From Bacteroidota bacterium (GTDB lineage Bacteria > Bacteroidota > Ignavibacteria > Ignavibacteriales > Ignavibacteriaceae): a DNA stretch of 41,245 nucleotides. This document shows positions 1 to 8,326 of this stretch, one piece after another. The stretch lies in contig JAEXTA010000198.1 of NCBI GenBank assembly GCA_023453665.1, positions 1 through 41,245 of the forward strand. The letters run 5' to 3'. The notes under the pieces were generated by a model. The model saw nothing but the letters and a program-made list of their open reading frames with translations. It searched no databases and was not told where the DNA came from. How positions within the stretch are numbered: position 1 is the first letter of the stretch; each line of letters begins with the position of its first letter. A program made the position numbers and the translations under genes.

Positions 1-100
1 TCACTCTTGTGATATGCTTAAACTCATCACCGGCAATTATAATTTTATCCGGTTGAACTGAATCAGAGAAATATAATTCTATGTCAGAAAGAAATTCCAA
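1..100 (-). CDS. rsmE: RsmE-type 16S rRNA m3U methyltransferase, N-terminal fragment cut by the window edge
   Basis: Reading leftward from a TTG at 100-98, the frame stays open to base 1 and gives a peptide containing ELYFSDSV and later AGDEFKHITRV. That matches the N-terminal PUA-like part of RsmE, where an aromatic start, a short acidic stretch and a GEEaHHixxV-like motif are typical. RsmE methylates N3 of U1498 in 16S rRNA. Only about 33 codons are visible. The start overlaps the end of the upstream barrel-protein gene by 17 nt in another frame, so the two are probably co-transcribed and translationally coupled. The TTG start is inferred: no ATG or GTG lies in frame here. The call rests on a short fragment, so confidence is moderate. 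Confidence 0.6.
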   Translation of the reverse strand, partial: MEFLSDIELYFSDSVQPDKIIIAGDEFKHITRV

Positions 101-1412
101 GATCTAATACCCACTGGTTATTTCCGAATTCATCAAATGCGTGTTCAACGCGAAGAATATTATACGGAAGAACTAACAAAGTCAATCCTGCGCCATAACC
201 TGAATTAAAATTTTTTATTCCTATAGTTCTTCCGTCTAACCTTGTAGCCCCTGTATCGGTAAATAAACTTAGATACAAAGCTACTCTATAAGAGAGTAAT
301 TCTTTTGGAAGAAGAGGAACAAAGTCGAAATTTATATTAAGTTCTTTTATTAAAGGGTAATTTAATTCAAGCGAACCTAAATAATATTCATGACCTTCCT
401 GTTCAGTTGTATAATAACCTCTGATACGTTCACCCAAACCAAGGTATGATCTGTCATAATAAGGTACATTATCCCCGAATGTCATACGTGAAGCAACTCT
501 CCACTTTGCCCCCAGTTCGCCGATGATCTTTCGATATTCTCTAAAATCAATTGTCATTACCTGGTAGTTTATTTCGTCAAGTCCCAATCCCTTTGTTTTA
601 AATTCAAATGAAGCGAACATACCTTCGCGGGGGAACTGTGCTAAATCACGTGTGTCATAAATATAATTCGCACCGAGTGAAATTACTTTATCTATCCTGT
701 CATTAGAAGCTGAAATTGTTTTAACATACTGAGGTGTTTCTATATAATCGAACGAAAGATTTAATCCAACCCTGTGATATAACATTATTCTTTTACCGGC
801 AGATACTGATGCGCTTATAAATTTGTGACTGAACTCACCACCATAAATAATTTCAGCAGTGTTACTTTTGTTTAGTGCATCAACATAAGCAAGCTGTGCG
901 CTGAAATAAATATTTTTGTCTCTTATAAGGTAAGGGTTTGTATAATTAATATTTAATGATGGATCATACCCTAATGCTCCTCTGCTGGAGATTGTTTCAT
1001 TTCTTCCCCTGAAGTTTTTAACGACAAGATATACTCCGTAAGAAATTTTATCCCAATCTTTATCTTCAAGTTCAACGAATGGTATCGGATAGATATACCA
1101 GCTTTCCTCAACACTAATAACAAGAACATTAGCATTTGTACTTTCTGTTATGTTTAATTCAACGTGAGTAAAAATTCCAAGACTGTAAATTCTTTCACGG
1201 TTGTACTTAAGTGTTTCATAGTTTACTGTGTCACCAACACTGAATGTCAGTTCGCGAAGTATAATATCCTGTTCTGTTATTTTATTTCCGATAATCAGTA
1301 CTGAATCTATTTTAATTGATTGATAATTTTTATCAATCAAAAAATTATTATCCTGACTATAAAGATTAATTACAGCGAACAGTAAATAAAAACTGATATA
1401 ACGATTAAACAA
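84..1412 (-). CDS. Short Omp85/BamA-superfamily outer-membrane protein with one POTRA domain
   Basis: The 442-residue product starts with a signal peptide (about residues 1-19, ending LYS before QDNN). One POTRA-like domain follows at about 33-101 (IDSVLIIGNKIT, then ILRELTFSVGD, then YSLGIFTHVEL). The rest is a C-terminal 16-strand barrel of the bacterial surface antigen type, with the GLGERIRGYY segment near residue 325 that resembles the conserved (V/I)RG(F/Y) loop of Omp85 proteins. It ends in Phe, as most outer-membrane barrels do. BamA has five POTRAs and TamA three, so this is a short family member. Its role could be barrel insertion, secretion or lipid transfer. The only start in frame with the signal peptide is a TTG at 1412. 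It follows gcvP with a hairpin between and overlaps rsmE. Confidence 0.8.
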   Translation of the reverse strand: MFNRYISFYLLFAVINLYSQDNNFLIDKNYQSIKIDSVLIIGNKITEQDIILRELTFSVGDTVNYETLKYNRERIYSLGIFTHVELNITESTNANVLVISVEESWYIYPIPFVELEDKDWDKISYGVYLVVKNFRGRNETISSRGALGYDPSLNINYTNPYLIRDKNIYFSAQLAYVDALNKSNTAEIIYGGEFSHKFISASVSAGKRIMLYHRVGLNLSFDYIETPQYVKTISASNDRIDKVISLGANYIYDTRDLAQFPREGMFASFEFKTKGLGLDEINYQVMTIDFREYRKIIGELGAKWRVASRMTFGDNVPYYDRSYLGLGERIRGYYTTEQEGHEYYLGSLELNYPLIKELNINFDFVPLLPKELLSYRVALYLSLFTDTGATRLDGRTIGIKNFNSGYGAGLTLLVLPYNILRVEHAFDEFGNNQWVLDLGISF

Positions 1413-1445
1413 TAAAAGTCTGGTGAATTATTTTTGAGAAAAGTA

Positions 1446-1470
1446 TCTGCCGCCCTGAATGAACGGCAGA
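1446..1470 (-). terminator. Possible terminator hairpin after gcvP
   Basis: A perfect 7-bp inverted repeat (TCTGCCG / CGGCAGA) with an 11-nt loop sits just downstream of the gcvP stop. On the minus strand it is followed by ATACTTTTC, a weak T tract. It may end or attenuate gcvP transcripts before the barrel-protein gene. The modest T run lowers confidence. Confidence 0.4.
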
Positions 1471-1482
1471 ATTATAATTTTA

Positions 1483-4383
1483 TTAAGAGATCATTTCTTC
1501 AACATAATCTGTAATAGGATTACAACTACAAATTAAATTTCTGTCACCATGAGCATTATTAACTCTGCCAACTGAAGGCCAGAATTTATTTGCCTTAGTC
1601 CAAGGAAGCGGGTATGCGGCTTTTTCACGAGAGTATGGATGTTTCCATTCATCCGATAACAATGTTTGAATTGTATGGGGTGCATTTTTCAAAACATTGT
1701 CATGATTATCACAAATACCTGATTCAATCTCAGCAATCTCTTCTCTAATCCTGATCATTGCACTGCAGAATTTATCAAGTTCAGCTTTGGATTCACTTTC
1801 TGTCGGTTCAATCATTAATGTACCGGGAACAGGAAACGAAACTGTTGGTGCGTGATAACCATAATCCATAAGTCGTTTTGCGATATCTTCAACTTCTATG
1901 TTTGCACTGGTTTTAAATTTCCGCATGTCAAAAATTAATTCGTGAGCTACGTGACCGGTTTTAGCAACATACAATACATCATAGTATGCTTCAAGTTTAG
2001 CTTTGATATAATTGGCATTAAGAATAGCAGTGACAGAAGCTTTTTCAAGTCCTTCAGCACCCATCATTTTTATGTAAGCATAAGAGATAATCAAAATGTT
2101 TGCACTTCCCCATGGTGCTGCAGATACGGCCGAAATGCTTTTGGATTTATTAATATTAACGACAGCATGACCAGGCAGATATTTTGTTAATTGCGCAGAT
2201 ACAGCAATCGGTCCCATTCCGGGCCCGCCGCCGCCATGAGGTATGCAGAATGTTTTGTGAAGATTAAGATGACACACATCAGCACCAATAAATCCAGGAC
2301 TTGTTAATCCTACCTGAGCATTAAGATTGGCTCCATCCATATACACCAATCCACCATTGTCATGAATAATATCGCATATCTCAACAATCTTGTGTTCAAA
2401 TACTCCGTGTGTTGATGGATAAGTAATCATCAATGCTGCAAGATTTGTTTTGTTTTGTTCCGCTTTTAGTTTAAGGTCATCAATAGAAACATTACCATAT
2501 TTATCACAATTGACTACGACCACTTTCATCCCAGCCATTACAGCGCTTGCAGGGTTTGTGCCGTGCGCAGATGAAGGTATCAGTACAACATTTCTGTGTG
2601 AATCACCATTTTGAATATGGTATTCCCGTATTACAAGAAGCCCCGCATATTCACCCTGAGCACCTGCGTTTGGCTGCAACGATACCGAATCAAAACCAGT
2701 TATTTCCGCTAAAGATTTTTCTAATTCATGAAATAGTTCATGATAACCTTCCGCCTGATCAACAGGTGCGAACGGATGTATGTTTGAAAATTCAGCCCAT
2801 GTTATTCCCATCATTTCAGTAGCAGCATTTAACTTCATAGTACAGGAACCAAGCGGAATCATCGAATGAACTAATGACAGATCTTTATTCTCAAGTCTTT
2901 TTATATAGCGCATCATTTCAGTTTCTGACTGATATGAATTGAAAACCGGATGCGTTAAATATTTACTTGTTCTTAATAACGCTGAAGGTAAGTTTATTTT
3001 TAAAGATGAAAATTCTTTTGTAAGCTGTTCTTCATTGATTTCTTTACCAATGGCATGAGCAAATATCTTTGTTATATCAATAACATCATTTACTTCAGTA
3101 CACTCATTCAATGATATTCCTATGTTCAGATCATCGATGTAACGGAAGTTTATTTCATTTTTTATAGCGAGTGATTTTATTTCATTAATAAGATTGGATG
3201 ATTCACTGCTAAATAAAATTTTCAGAGTATCAAAATATTCCTTATTAACCTGCTTGTATCCAAGTTTAGTTAATGAATGTTCAAGATACTTTGTTAACAA
3301 ATGTGTTTTTTCTGCAATCGCTTTAATACCATTTGCGCCGTGATAAACAGCATACATACCTGCCATTATAGCGAGTAAAACCTGCGCAGTACAAATATTA
3401 CTGGTTGCTTTTTCTCTCCTGATATGTTGTTCACGGGTTTGCAATGCCATTCTGTAAGCTGGATTACCATGCTGATCAACCGATATACCGATAATTCTTC
3501 CAGGTAAATATCTTTTAAAATCTTCTGTAGTTGCAAAAAATGCTGCGTGAGGACCACCATAACCCATTGGTACCCCAAATCTTTGTGATGTACCTACAAC
3601 AACATCAGCGCCAAATTCACCCGGCGGCGTAAGTAATGCTAGGCTGAGTAAATCTGCTGCAACTACTTTAAAAATCTTTTTCTCTTTTGCAGCACTGAAA
3701 ATCTCTTTGAAATTTGAGACAACTCCACTGTCTGATGGATACTGTACAAATAACCCATATACATCATCCGTCAAATTATTTTTATTTACATCAGCAACAA
3801 CAACATCAATACCCATCGGTGCCGATCTTGTTTTTAAAACATCAATAGTCTGAGGAAAACTATCTGAAGAAACCAAGAACTTAGTCGCATTTTTATTTAC
3901 CCTTTGACTAAACAACATTGACATAGCTTCTGCTGCTGCGGTTGCTTCATCAAGCAATGAAGCGTTTGCAACCGGAAGTCCGGTCAGATCAATTATCATT
4001 GTCTGAAAATTGATTAATGCTTCTAACCTGCCCTGTGCTATTTCAGCCTGGTATGGTGTGTACTGTGTGTACCATCCGGGATTTTCAAGAATGTTTCTTT
4101 GAATAACTTTTGGCAGTATCGTTGGATTATACCCCATGCCAATGTAGGATTTAAATACTCTATTTTTTGAAGCAATGGTTTTCAGATGAGAAAGGAATTC
4201 TGTTTCGGAAAGCGGTCTGTCTAAGCGTATTTTTTTTTCAAATCTTATTTGGGGTGGAATAGTTTCACTAATTAACCTATCAATATTTTCTAAACCAATT
4301 ACCTTTATCATCGCGGCTGCATCGTCATCATTTGGACCAATATGTCTGTTCACAAATTTATCGGGATGTTGTGGAATATTCAT
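1483..4383 (-). CDS. gcvP: Glycine dehydrogenase (decarboxylating), P-protein of the glycine cleavage system
   Basis: This 966-residue protein is the single-chain GcvP, not the split GcvPA/GcvPB form. The N-terminus carries the typical RHIGP motif (residues 14-18). Further on are GMGYNPT, the NPGWYTQYTPYQAEIAQGR segment, and in the C-terminal half the PLP site HLNLHKTFCIPHGGGGPG, where Lys710 is the expected Schiff-base lysine. The enzyme decarboxylates glycine with PLP and passes the aminomethyl group to lipoyl-GcvH in the cytosol. No gcvT or gcvH lies in the window. The ATG at 4383 is preceded by a purine-rich AGAGAGAG. A 147-nt gap separates it from rnc, so it probably has its own promoter, although I could not assign one. 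I see no glycine riboswitch. Confidence 0.97.
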   Translation of the reverse strand: MNIPQHPDKFVNRHIGPNDDDAAAMIKVIGLENIDRLISETIPPQIRFEKKIRLDRPLSETEFLSHLKTIASKNRVFKSYIGMGYNPTILPKVIQRNILENPGWYTQYTPYQAEIAQGRLEALINFQTMIIDLTGLPVANASLLDEATAAAEAMSMLFSQRVNKNATKFLVSSDSFPQTIDVLKTRSAPMGIDVVVADVNKNNLTDDVYGLFVQYPSDSGVVSNFKEIFSAAKEKKIFKVVAADLLSLALLTPPGEFGADVVVGTSQRFGVPMGYGGPHAAFFATTEDFKRYLPGRIIGISVDQHGNPAYRMALQTREQHIRREKATSNICTAQVLLAIMAGMYAVYHGANGIKAIAEKTHLLTKYLEHSLTKLGYKQVNKEYFDTLKILFSSESSNLINEIKSLAIKNEINFRYIDDLNIGISLNECTEVNDVIDITKIFAHAIGKEINEEQLTKEFSSLKINLPSALLRTSKYLTHPVFNSYQSETEMMRYIKRLENKDLSLVHSMIPLGSCTMKLNAATEMMGITWAEFSNIHPFAPVDQAEGYHELFHELEKSLAEITGFDSVSLQPNAGAQGEYAGLLVIREYHIQNGDSHRNVVLIPSSAHGTNPASAVMAGMKVVVVNCDKYGNVSIDDLKLKAEQNKTNLAALMITYPSTHGVFEHKIVEICDIIHDNGGLVYMDGANLNAQVGLTSPGFIGADVCHLNLHKTFCIPHGGGGPGMGPIAVSAQLTKYLPGHAVVNINKSKSISAVSAAPWGSANILIISYAYIKMMGAEGLEKASVTAILNANYIKAKLEAYYDVLYVAKTGHVAHELIFDMRKFKTSANIEVEDIAKRLMDYGYHAPTVSFPVPGTLMIEPTESESKAELDKFCSAMIRIREEIAEIESGICDNHDNVLKNAPHTIQTLLSDEWKHPYSREKAAYPLPWTKANKFWPSVGRVNNAHGDRNLICSCNPITDYVEEMIS

Positions 4384-4530
4384 ATATATATTCTCTCTCT
4401 GTACTTATTTTATAAAAATTGTAAGAACTATTTTTTTTAGTGTATGAAATTTAACTAATTATTTTGTAAAAGAAGTTTAAAATCAGGGGGTATTTATTTC
4501 GATAGAAAAACAGAAGTTAGATGAAAAATT

Positions 4531-5310
4531 TTAAGTTTGACCATTAATCTTTTTAAGCGCAAACTGTGCTGCATTTTGTTCTGCACTTTTTTTATTCTTT
4601 CCTGTTCCCACACCGTATTCAGTATCACCAATAAGAACTTTAATTGTGAATACCCTGTCGTGCTGCGGTCCTTCTTCCTTGATTACAATATAAGTGGGGT
4701 TATCAAGCCTGTTGGCCTGTGCGTATTCCAGTAACTGGCTTTTAAAGTTCTCATCGATAAGATGGTCACCGGCTTTTGCGTTAGGAACTATTAATGAACG
4801 GTTAACAAAATCTTTGGCCGCATCAATACCACTGTCAAGATAAATTGCGCCTATTAAGGCTTCAAATGCATCTGCAAGAATAGTTTTAGATCCGTTAGAA
4901 AATGTTGCGGAAAGATTTTTACTTATAAGTAAATACTTTGAAAGGTTAATACTTTCTGCAGCGTCGGCAAGTGCAATCCGGTTAACAAGTTTAGCTCTGA
5001 CTTTTGTAAGAAAGCCTTCGTTCCGGTCTGGGAAAGTCTCGAATAAATAATCGGCAACTGCAAGGTTCAAAACAGAATCACCAAGAAATTCAAGTCTTTC
5101 ATTTGAGACAAGAAACTCAGATGTTTGCTCAAGATATGATCTGTGCATTAACGCCTGAATGAAGTAAGCCCGGTTATTAATATTAATTCCGGCATTTTTT
5201 TCAAATTCTTCAAATTTTTTCGGAGTTAGAAATTTTGAAATGCTTTTTGAACGAAGTGATTTTTCCCGCTGCAGTAACTTATCAAACAACCAGGAAAGAA
5301 AACCCGCCAC
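4531..5310 (-). CDS. rnc: Ribonuclease III
   Basis: The 259-residue product has the RNase III signature NERLEFLGDSVLNLAV (residues 70-85) and the second acidic cluster DAFEALIGAIYLDSG. Expected metal ligands are visible at E71, E74, D78, D147 and E150. The C-terminal dsRNA-binding domain (about 188-257) ends in KKSAEQNAAQFALKKI. It cleaves double-stranded RNA in rRNA and mRNA processing. The N-terminus is about 30 residues longer than that of the E. coli enzyme. The start is a GTG at 5310 with GAGGA a few bases upstream, lying inside the end of fabF. Only 2 nt separate the fabF stop from this GTG, so translation is likely coupled. It is the last gene of the fab operon, a common position in this group. 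Confidence 0.96.
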   Translation of the reverse strand: MAGFLSWLFDKLLQREKSLRSKSISKFLTPKKFEEFEKNAGININNRAYFIQALMHRSYLEQTSEFLVSNERLEFLGDSVLNLAVADYLFETFPDRNEGFLTKVRAKLVNRIALADAAESINLSKYLLISKNLSATFSNGSKTILADAFEALIGAIYLDSGIDAAKDFVNRSLIVPNAKAGDHLIDENFKSQLLEYAQANRLDNPTYIVIKEEGPQHDRVFTIKVLIGDTEYGVGTGKNKKSAEQNAAQFALKKINGQT

Positions 5311-5312
5311 TT

Positions 5313-6560
5313 TTATTCCTCAAATTTCTTGAAAAGTATAGAAGCGTTGTGCCCGCCAAAACCAAAGGTATTACTGATTGCATAGTTTATTGTTCTAAGA
5401 GTTGGAGTCAGAGGACTATAGTTAAGATCACATTTGGGATCCTGGTTTGTAAGATTTATTGTTGGAGGTACAGTGTCATTTTGAATAGCAAGTATTGTTG
5501 CAATAGCTTCAATACCTCCGGCAGCGCCAAGAAGATGTCCAGTCATAGATTTGGTGGAACTAACAGTAAGTTTTTTTGAGTGCTCTCCAAAGGTAGTTTT
5601 TATTGCCATAGTTTCGTTCACATCATTAAACTGAGTAGAAGTACCGTGCGCATTTATATAATCAATTTCGTTTATACTTATACCCGCATCATTAATTGCA
5701 GCTTTCATCGAACGAACCGCGCCTTCACCTCCTGGTGCCGGCGCAGTAATATGATGAGCATCACCAGTCAGACCGATTCCGCAAATTTCGGCGAAGATTT
5801 TTGCACCTCTTTTCTCGGCATGTTCATATTCTTCAAGAATAAGTGTTCCCGCACCTTCTCCCATTACAAAACCATTTCTATCGATATCAAAAGGTCTTGA
5901 GGCTTCGGCAAACCTGTCATTCCAGGTGGATAAGGCTTTCATAGCATTAAATCCCCCGATGGACATTTCAGTTATTGCTGCTTCAGAACCTCCACATATC
6001 ATTAAATCAGCACTACCCCGTTCAATTAATATGAATGCATCTGCAATAGCATGAGATGAAGTGGCACAGGCAGAAGTTGTTGCATAGTTTGGACCTTTTA
6101 TACCATATTTAATAGAGATTTGTCCTGCTGCAATATCTGATATCATCATTGGTACGAAGAAGGGACTTATTCTGCCGGGATTTTTAGATTCGAAATAAAT
6201 CCAGTGTTGTGATTGAAGCGTATCCATCCCTCCAATACCGCTTCCATATATTACTCCAAATCTGTCTTTATCTATTTTTTCCAGGTTTAATCCTGATTGG
6301 AGAATTGCCATCTCAGCAGACACGACGGAAAATTGAGTAAAAGGATCCATCCGTCTTAATGTTTTTTTATCGAGATAATTTAGAGGATCAAAATTTTTGA
6401 CTTCGCAGGCAAACTTTGTATCAAATCCGGAAGCATCAAATTTTGTAATTAGGTTTGCACCGTTTTTCCCCTGAATCATTGCTTCCCAGAATTGATCTAC
6501 TCCGATTCCAATAGGGGTAATTGCACCCATACCGGTTACAACTACCCTTCGCCTCTTCAT
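5313..6560 (-). CDS. fabF: Beta-ketoacyl-ACP synthase II
   Basis: The 415-residue protein is a thiolase-fold condensing enzyme that elongates acyl-ACP with malonyl-ACP in fatty-acid synthesis. The nucleophile Cys165 lies in TTSACATSSH. His305 (NAHGTST), Lys337 (SSTKSMTGH) and His342 complete the active site, and GFGGHNAS near the C-terminus is typical of FabF. Length is normal. CAGGAG precedes the ATG at 6560. It lies downstream of acpP, separated by 72 nt that contain a stem-loop with a T run, and directly upstream of rnc. Confidence 0.97.
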   Translation of the reverse strand: MKRRRVVVTGMGAITPIGIGVDQFWEAMIQGKNGANLITKFDASGFDTKFACEVKNFDPLNYLDKKTLRRMDPFTQFSVVSAEMAILQSGLNLEKIDKDRFGVIYGSGIGGMDTLQSQHWIYFESKNPGRISPFFVPMMISDIAAGQISIKYGIKGPNYATTSACATSSHAIADAFILIERGSADLMICGGSEAAITEMSIGGFNAMKALSTWNDRFAEASRPFDIDRNGFVMGEGAGTLILEEYEHAEKRGAKIFAEICGIGLTGDAHHITAPAPGGEGAVRSMKAAINDAGISINEIDYINAHGTSTQFNDVNETMAIKTTFGEHSKKLTVSSTKSMTGHLLGAAGGIEAIATILAIQNDTVPPTINLTNQDPKCDLNYSPLTPTLRTINYAISNTFGFGGHNASILFKKFEE

Positions 6561-6601
6561 ACAATACTCCTGAGAATTATTCTTTTTACAAAGCTAGAAA
6601 A

Positions 6602-6630
6602 AGATTTGCGGGAAATTCCCGCTTTAATCT
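6602..6630 (-). terminator. Stem-loop with T run between acpP and fabF (terminator or attenuator)
   Basis: Immediately after the acpP stop lies GCGGGAAATTCCCGC (6608-6622). An outer arm pair AGATT/AATCT extends the stem across a small internal loop. On the minus strand the stem is followed by a run ending in TTTTTC. This resembles an intrinsic terminator inside the operon. Partial termination here would let acpP be transcribed more than fabF and rnc. Confidence 0.5.
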
Positions 6631-6632
6631 TA

Positions 6633-6866
6633 TCAGCCTAATTTTTCTTTCAAATATTTAACTGCGTCACCTACTGTACCTATTTTTTCAGCATCTTCAT
6701 CAGGAATTGAAACCTGGAATGCACTCTCAAATCCCATAACCAATTCAACTATATCAAGTGAATCAGCGCCCAGATCATTTGTGAATGAAGCTTCGGGTGT
6801 GATCTGTGATTCTTCAACACCTAACTTATCTATAATTATCTCTTTTACTTTAGCTTCAACGTCCAT
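6633..6866 (-). CDS. acpP: Acyl carrier protein
   Basis: The 77-residue, strongly acidic protein has the canonical phosphopantetheine site DLGADSLDIVEL, with Ser36 as the attachment residue. It carries acyl chains during fatty-acid and phospholipid synthesis. GGAG lies upstream of the ATG. It is flanked by longer AT-rich gaps (97 nt upstream, 72 nt downstream) than the other genes of the operon, which fits separate control of its high expression. A weak hairpin (AGAGT/ACTCT) lies just after fabG in the upstream gap. Confidence 0.98.
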   Translation of the reverse strand: MDVEAKVKEIIIDKLGVEESQITPEASFTNDLGADSLDIVELVMGFESAFQVSIPDEDAEKIGTVGDAVKYLKEKLG

Positions 6867-6963
6867 TGTTTTCTCCTATCCTTTGTTAATTAGATTATTT
6901 GATTTATGATTTAATAATTTAAATTTAATAAAAATTAAAATATGAGAGTATTACTCTGATAAT

Positions 6964-7737
6964 TTACATTGTCATTCCGCCATCAACAGCAATAACCTGA
7001 CCGGTTATGTAGTCAGCATCCTTACTGCATAAAAAGGCAACTACCTTGGCTATGTCTTCAGGTTTTCCCATCCTGCCCATAGGCACATTCTGAACAAGTT
7101 TTTGTCTTTGATCATCTGTTAATTTTTTTGTCATATCCGTTTCAATAAAACCCGGGGCAATTGCATTTACTGTTATTCCTCTTGATGCCAGTTCTCTTGC
7201 CATCGATTTTGTAAATCCAATAACACCAGCTTTTGATGCTACGTAATTTGCCTGACCGGGATTACCGATCAAAGCAACAACCGAGGCTATGTTGACTATT
7301 CGTCCGTACCGCTGAGCAATCATTGGTTTGAGAACTGCTTTGGTATAATTGAATACACTTTTAAGATTTGCATTTATTACGTCATCAAAATCTTTTTCTG
7401 TCATTCTTAAAAGAAGATTATCTCTGGTGATTCCTGCATTGTTAACGAGTATATCAACGCCGCCTAGTTTTTCAATAGCTGCATCGACTGATGCCTGTGC
7501 GTCTGCAAGTGATGATGCGTCTGCTTTAAAAGCATGTATCTTTATTCCAGGATAATCAATTTCAGACATTAATTCTTCGGCACATTCATCACAACTATTA
7601 TATACAAATGCCACATCCGAGAATAATACACCGCAGCAGCTTCGGGAAGCAAGTTCTTTTACGATTGCTCTTCCAATACCGCGGGTACCTCCTGTAACAA
7701 TTGCTCTTTTATTGTGATTGTTATCGTTGAGGTTCAT
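6964..7737 (-). CDS. fabG: 3-oxoacyl-ACP reductase with a cysteine-containing insertion
   Basis: This is a short-chain dehydrogenase that reduces beta-ketoacyl-ACP with NADPH. From the ATG at 7737 the product has 257 residues. TGGTRGIG (15-22) binds the cofactor, NNAG lies at 99-102, and N124, S152, Y165 and K169 form the catalytic set. The PGFIETDMT segment and the VDGGMTM terminus are typical. I prefer 7737 because GGAG lies 9 nt upstream. An in-frame ATG at 7755 adds six residues but lacks a Shine-Dalgarno sequence. The gene overlaps the end of the CxxxCC-protein gene by 17 nt. Unusually, residues 31-52 hold extra residues with four cysteines (C34, C35, C49, C52) where FabG normally runs directly into its second strand. 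Confidence 0.95.
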   Translation of the reverse strand: MNLNDNNHNKRAIVTGGTRGIGRAIVKELASRSCCGVLFSDVAFVYNSCDECAEELMSEIDYPGIKIHAFKADASSLADAQASVDAAIEKLGGVDILVNNAGITRDNLLLRMTEKDFDDVINANLKSVFNYTKAVLKPMIAQRYGRIVNIASVVALIGNPGQANYVASKAGVIGFTKSMARELASRGITVNAIAPGFIETDMTKKLTDDQRQKLVQNVPMGRMGKPEDIAKVVAFLCSKDADYITGQVIAVDGGMTM

Positions 7738-8326
7738 TTTTTTCAACTCCCACATAATATTCAGCTAGATATTCTTTCCTGTAGTTTTCAAGTTCAAGAA
7801 AATCATCAGGTCCAAAGAAATGTTCAAGTTCTTCTTTACAGGCGTCAAATATAGATAATGAATGATTACCATTTTTGTTGCAGAAATGTAACCTGTCAAT
7901 ATGTTCGTCATCTATAGTCAGCATTTCTTCGAAGACTGTTAATGGAAATAGTATACAATAAATTGGTTTGTATTTCCATTTGTACTCACCTTCAATCATA
8001 GCAAGTTTCTGTAAAGTGCATAGTCCGTCTTTATCAAGGAACGAACATTTTTTATTAATAATATTTGTTCCTACTGCTATTCCTGATTGAAAGTCCGAGT
8101 CTTTCTCCGGCGCTTCGAACCAGTCGTCTACATTTTTTGATTGTGTTTCATCCATCAATGGAATTACTTTATTCTGAATGCTTAATATCATTTCAGCTTC
8201 TTTAAGATCAGTGTAAACTCCATAGTGGCAGCACTCGCCGTTACATTTACATGTAAAGGGAAAAGTAAAAATCTTAGGATCGATTTTTAGACCTTTAATA
8301 ACTTTTGATTTACCGTTTGTACTCAC
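7721..8326 (-). CDS. YkgJ-like CxxxCC cysteine-cluster protein inside the fab operon
   Basis: The 201-residue protein carries CKCNGECCHYG near residues 26-35, a later CSFLDKDGLC pair, and further cysteines in YCILFP and FCNKNG. This pattern matches the YkgJ/UPF0153 group of putative zinc- or iron-chelating proteins, which have no established biochemical role. There is no signal peptide or membrane segment, so it is probably cytosolic. The GTG start at 8326 overlaps the fabD stop by four bases (GTGA), and the gene's end overlaps fabG. Tight coupling on both sides shows it is a real operon member and suggests a role linked to fatty-acid synthesis, but no function can be named. Confidence 0.75.
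   Translation of the reverse strand: MSTNGKSKVIKGLKIDPKIFTFPFTCKCNGECCHYGVYTDLKEAEMILSIQNKVIPLMDETQSKNVDDWFEAPEKDSDFQSGIAVGTNIINKKCSFLDKDGLCTLQKLAMIEGEYKWKYKPIYCILFPLTVFEEMLTIDDEHIDRLHFCNKNGNHSLSIFDACKEELEHFFGPDDFLELENYRKEYLAEYYVGVEKNEPQR

Noticed and set aside
1942..3578. Several reading frames antisense or out of frame within gcvP
   Set aside because: They lie wholly inside a highly conserved gene, show no family motifs, and have low-complexity or Cys/Phe-rich shadow sequence.
4384..4530. Glycine riboswitch before gcvP
   Set aside because: The 147-nt gap is AT-rich and I find no conserved glycine-aptamer core or tandem stem pattern.
7738..7755. fabG start at 7755
   Set aside because: It lacks a Shine-Dalgarno sequence and increases the overlap. 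The ATG at 7737 has GGAG 9 nt upstream.
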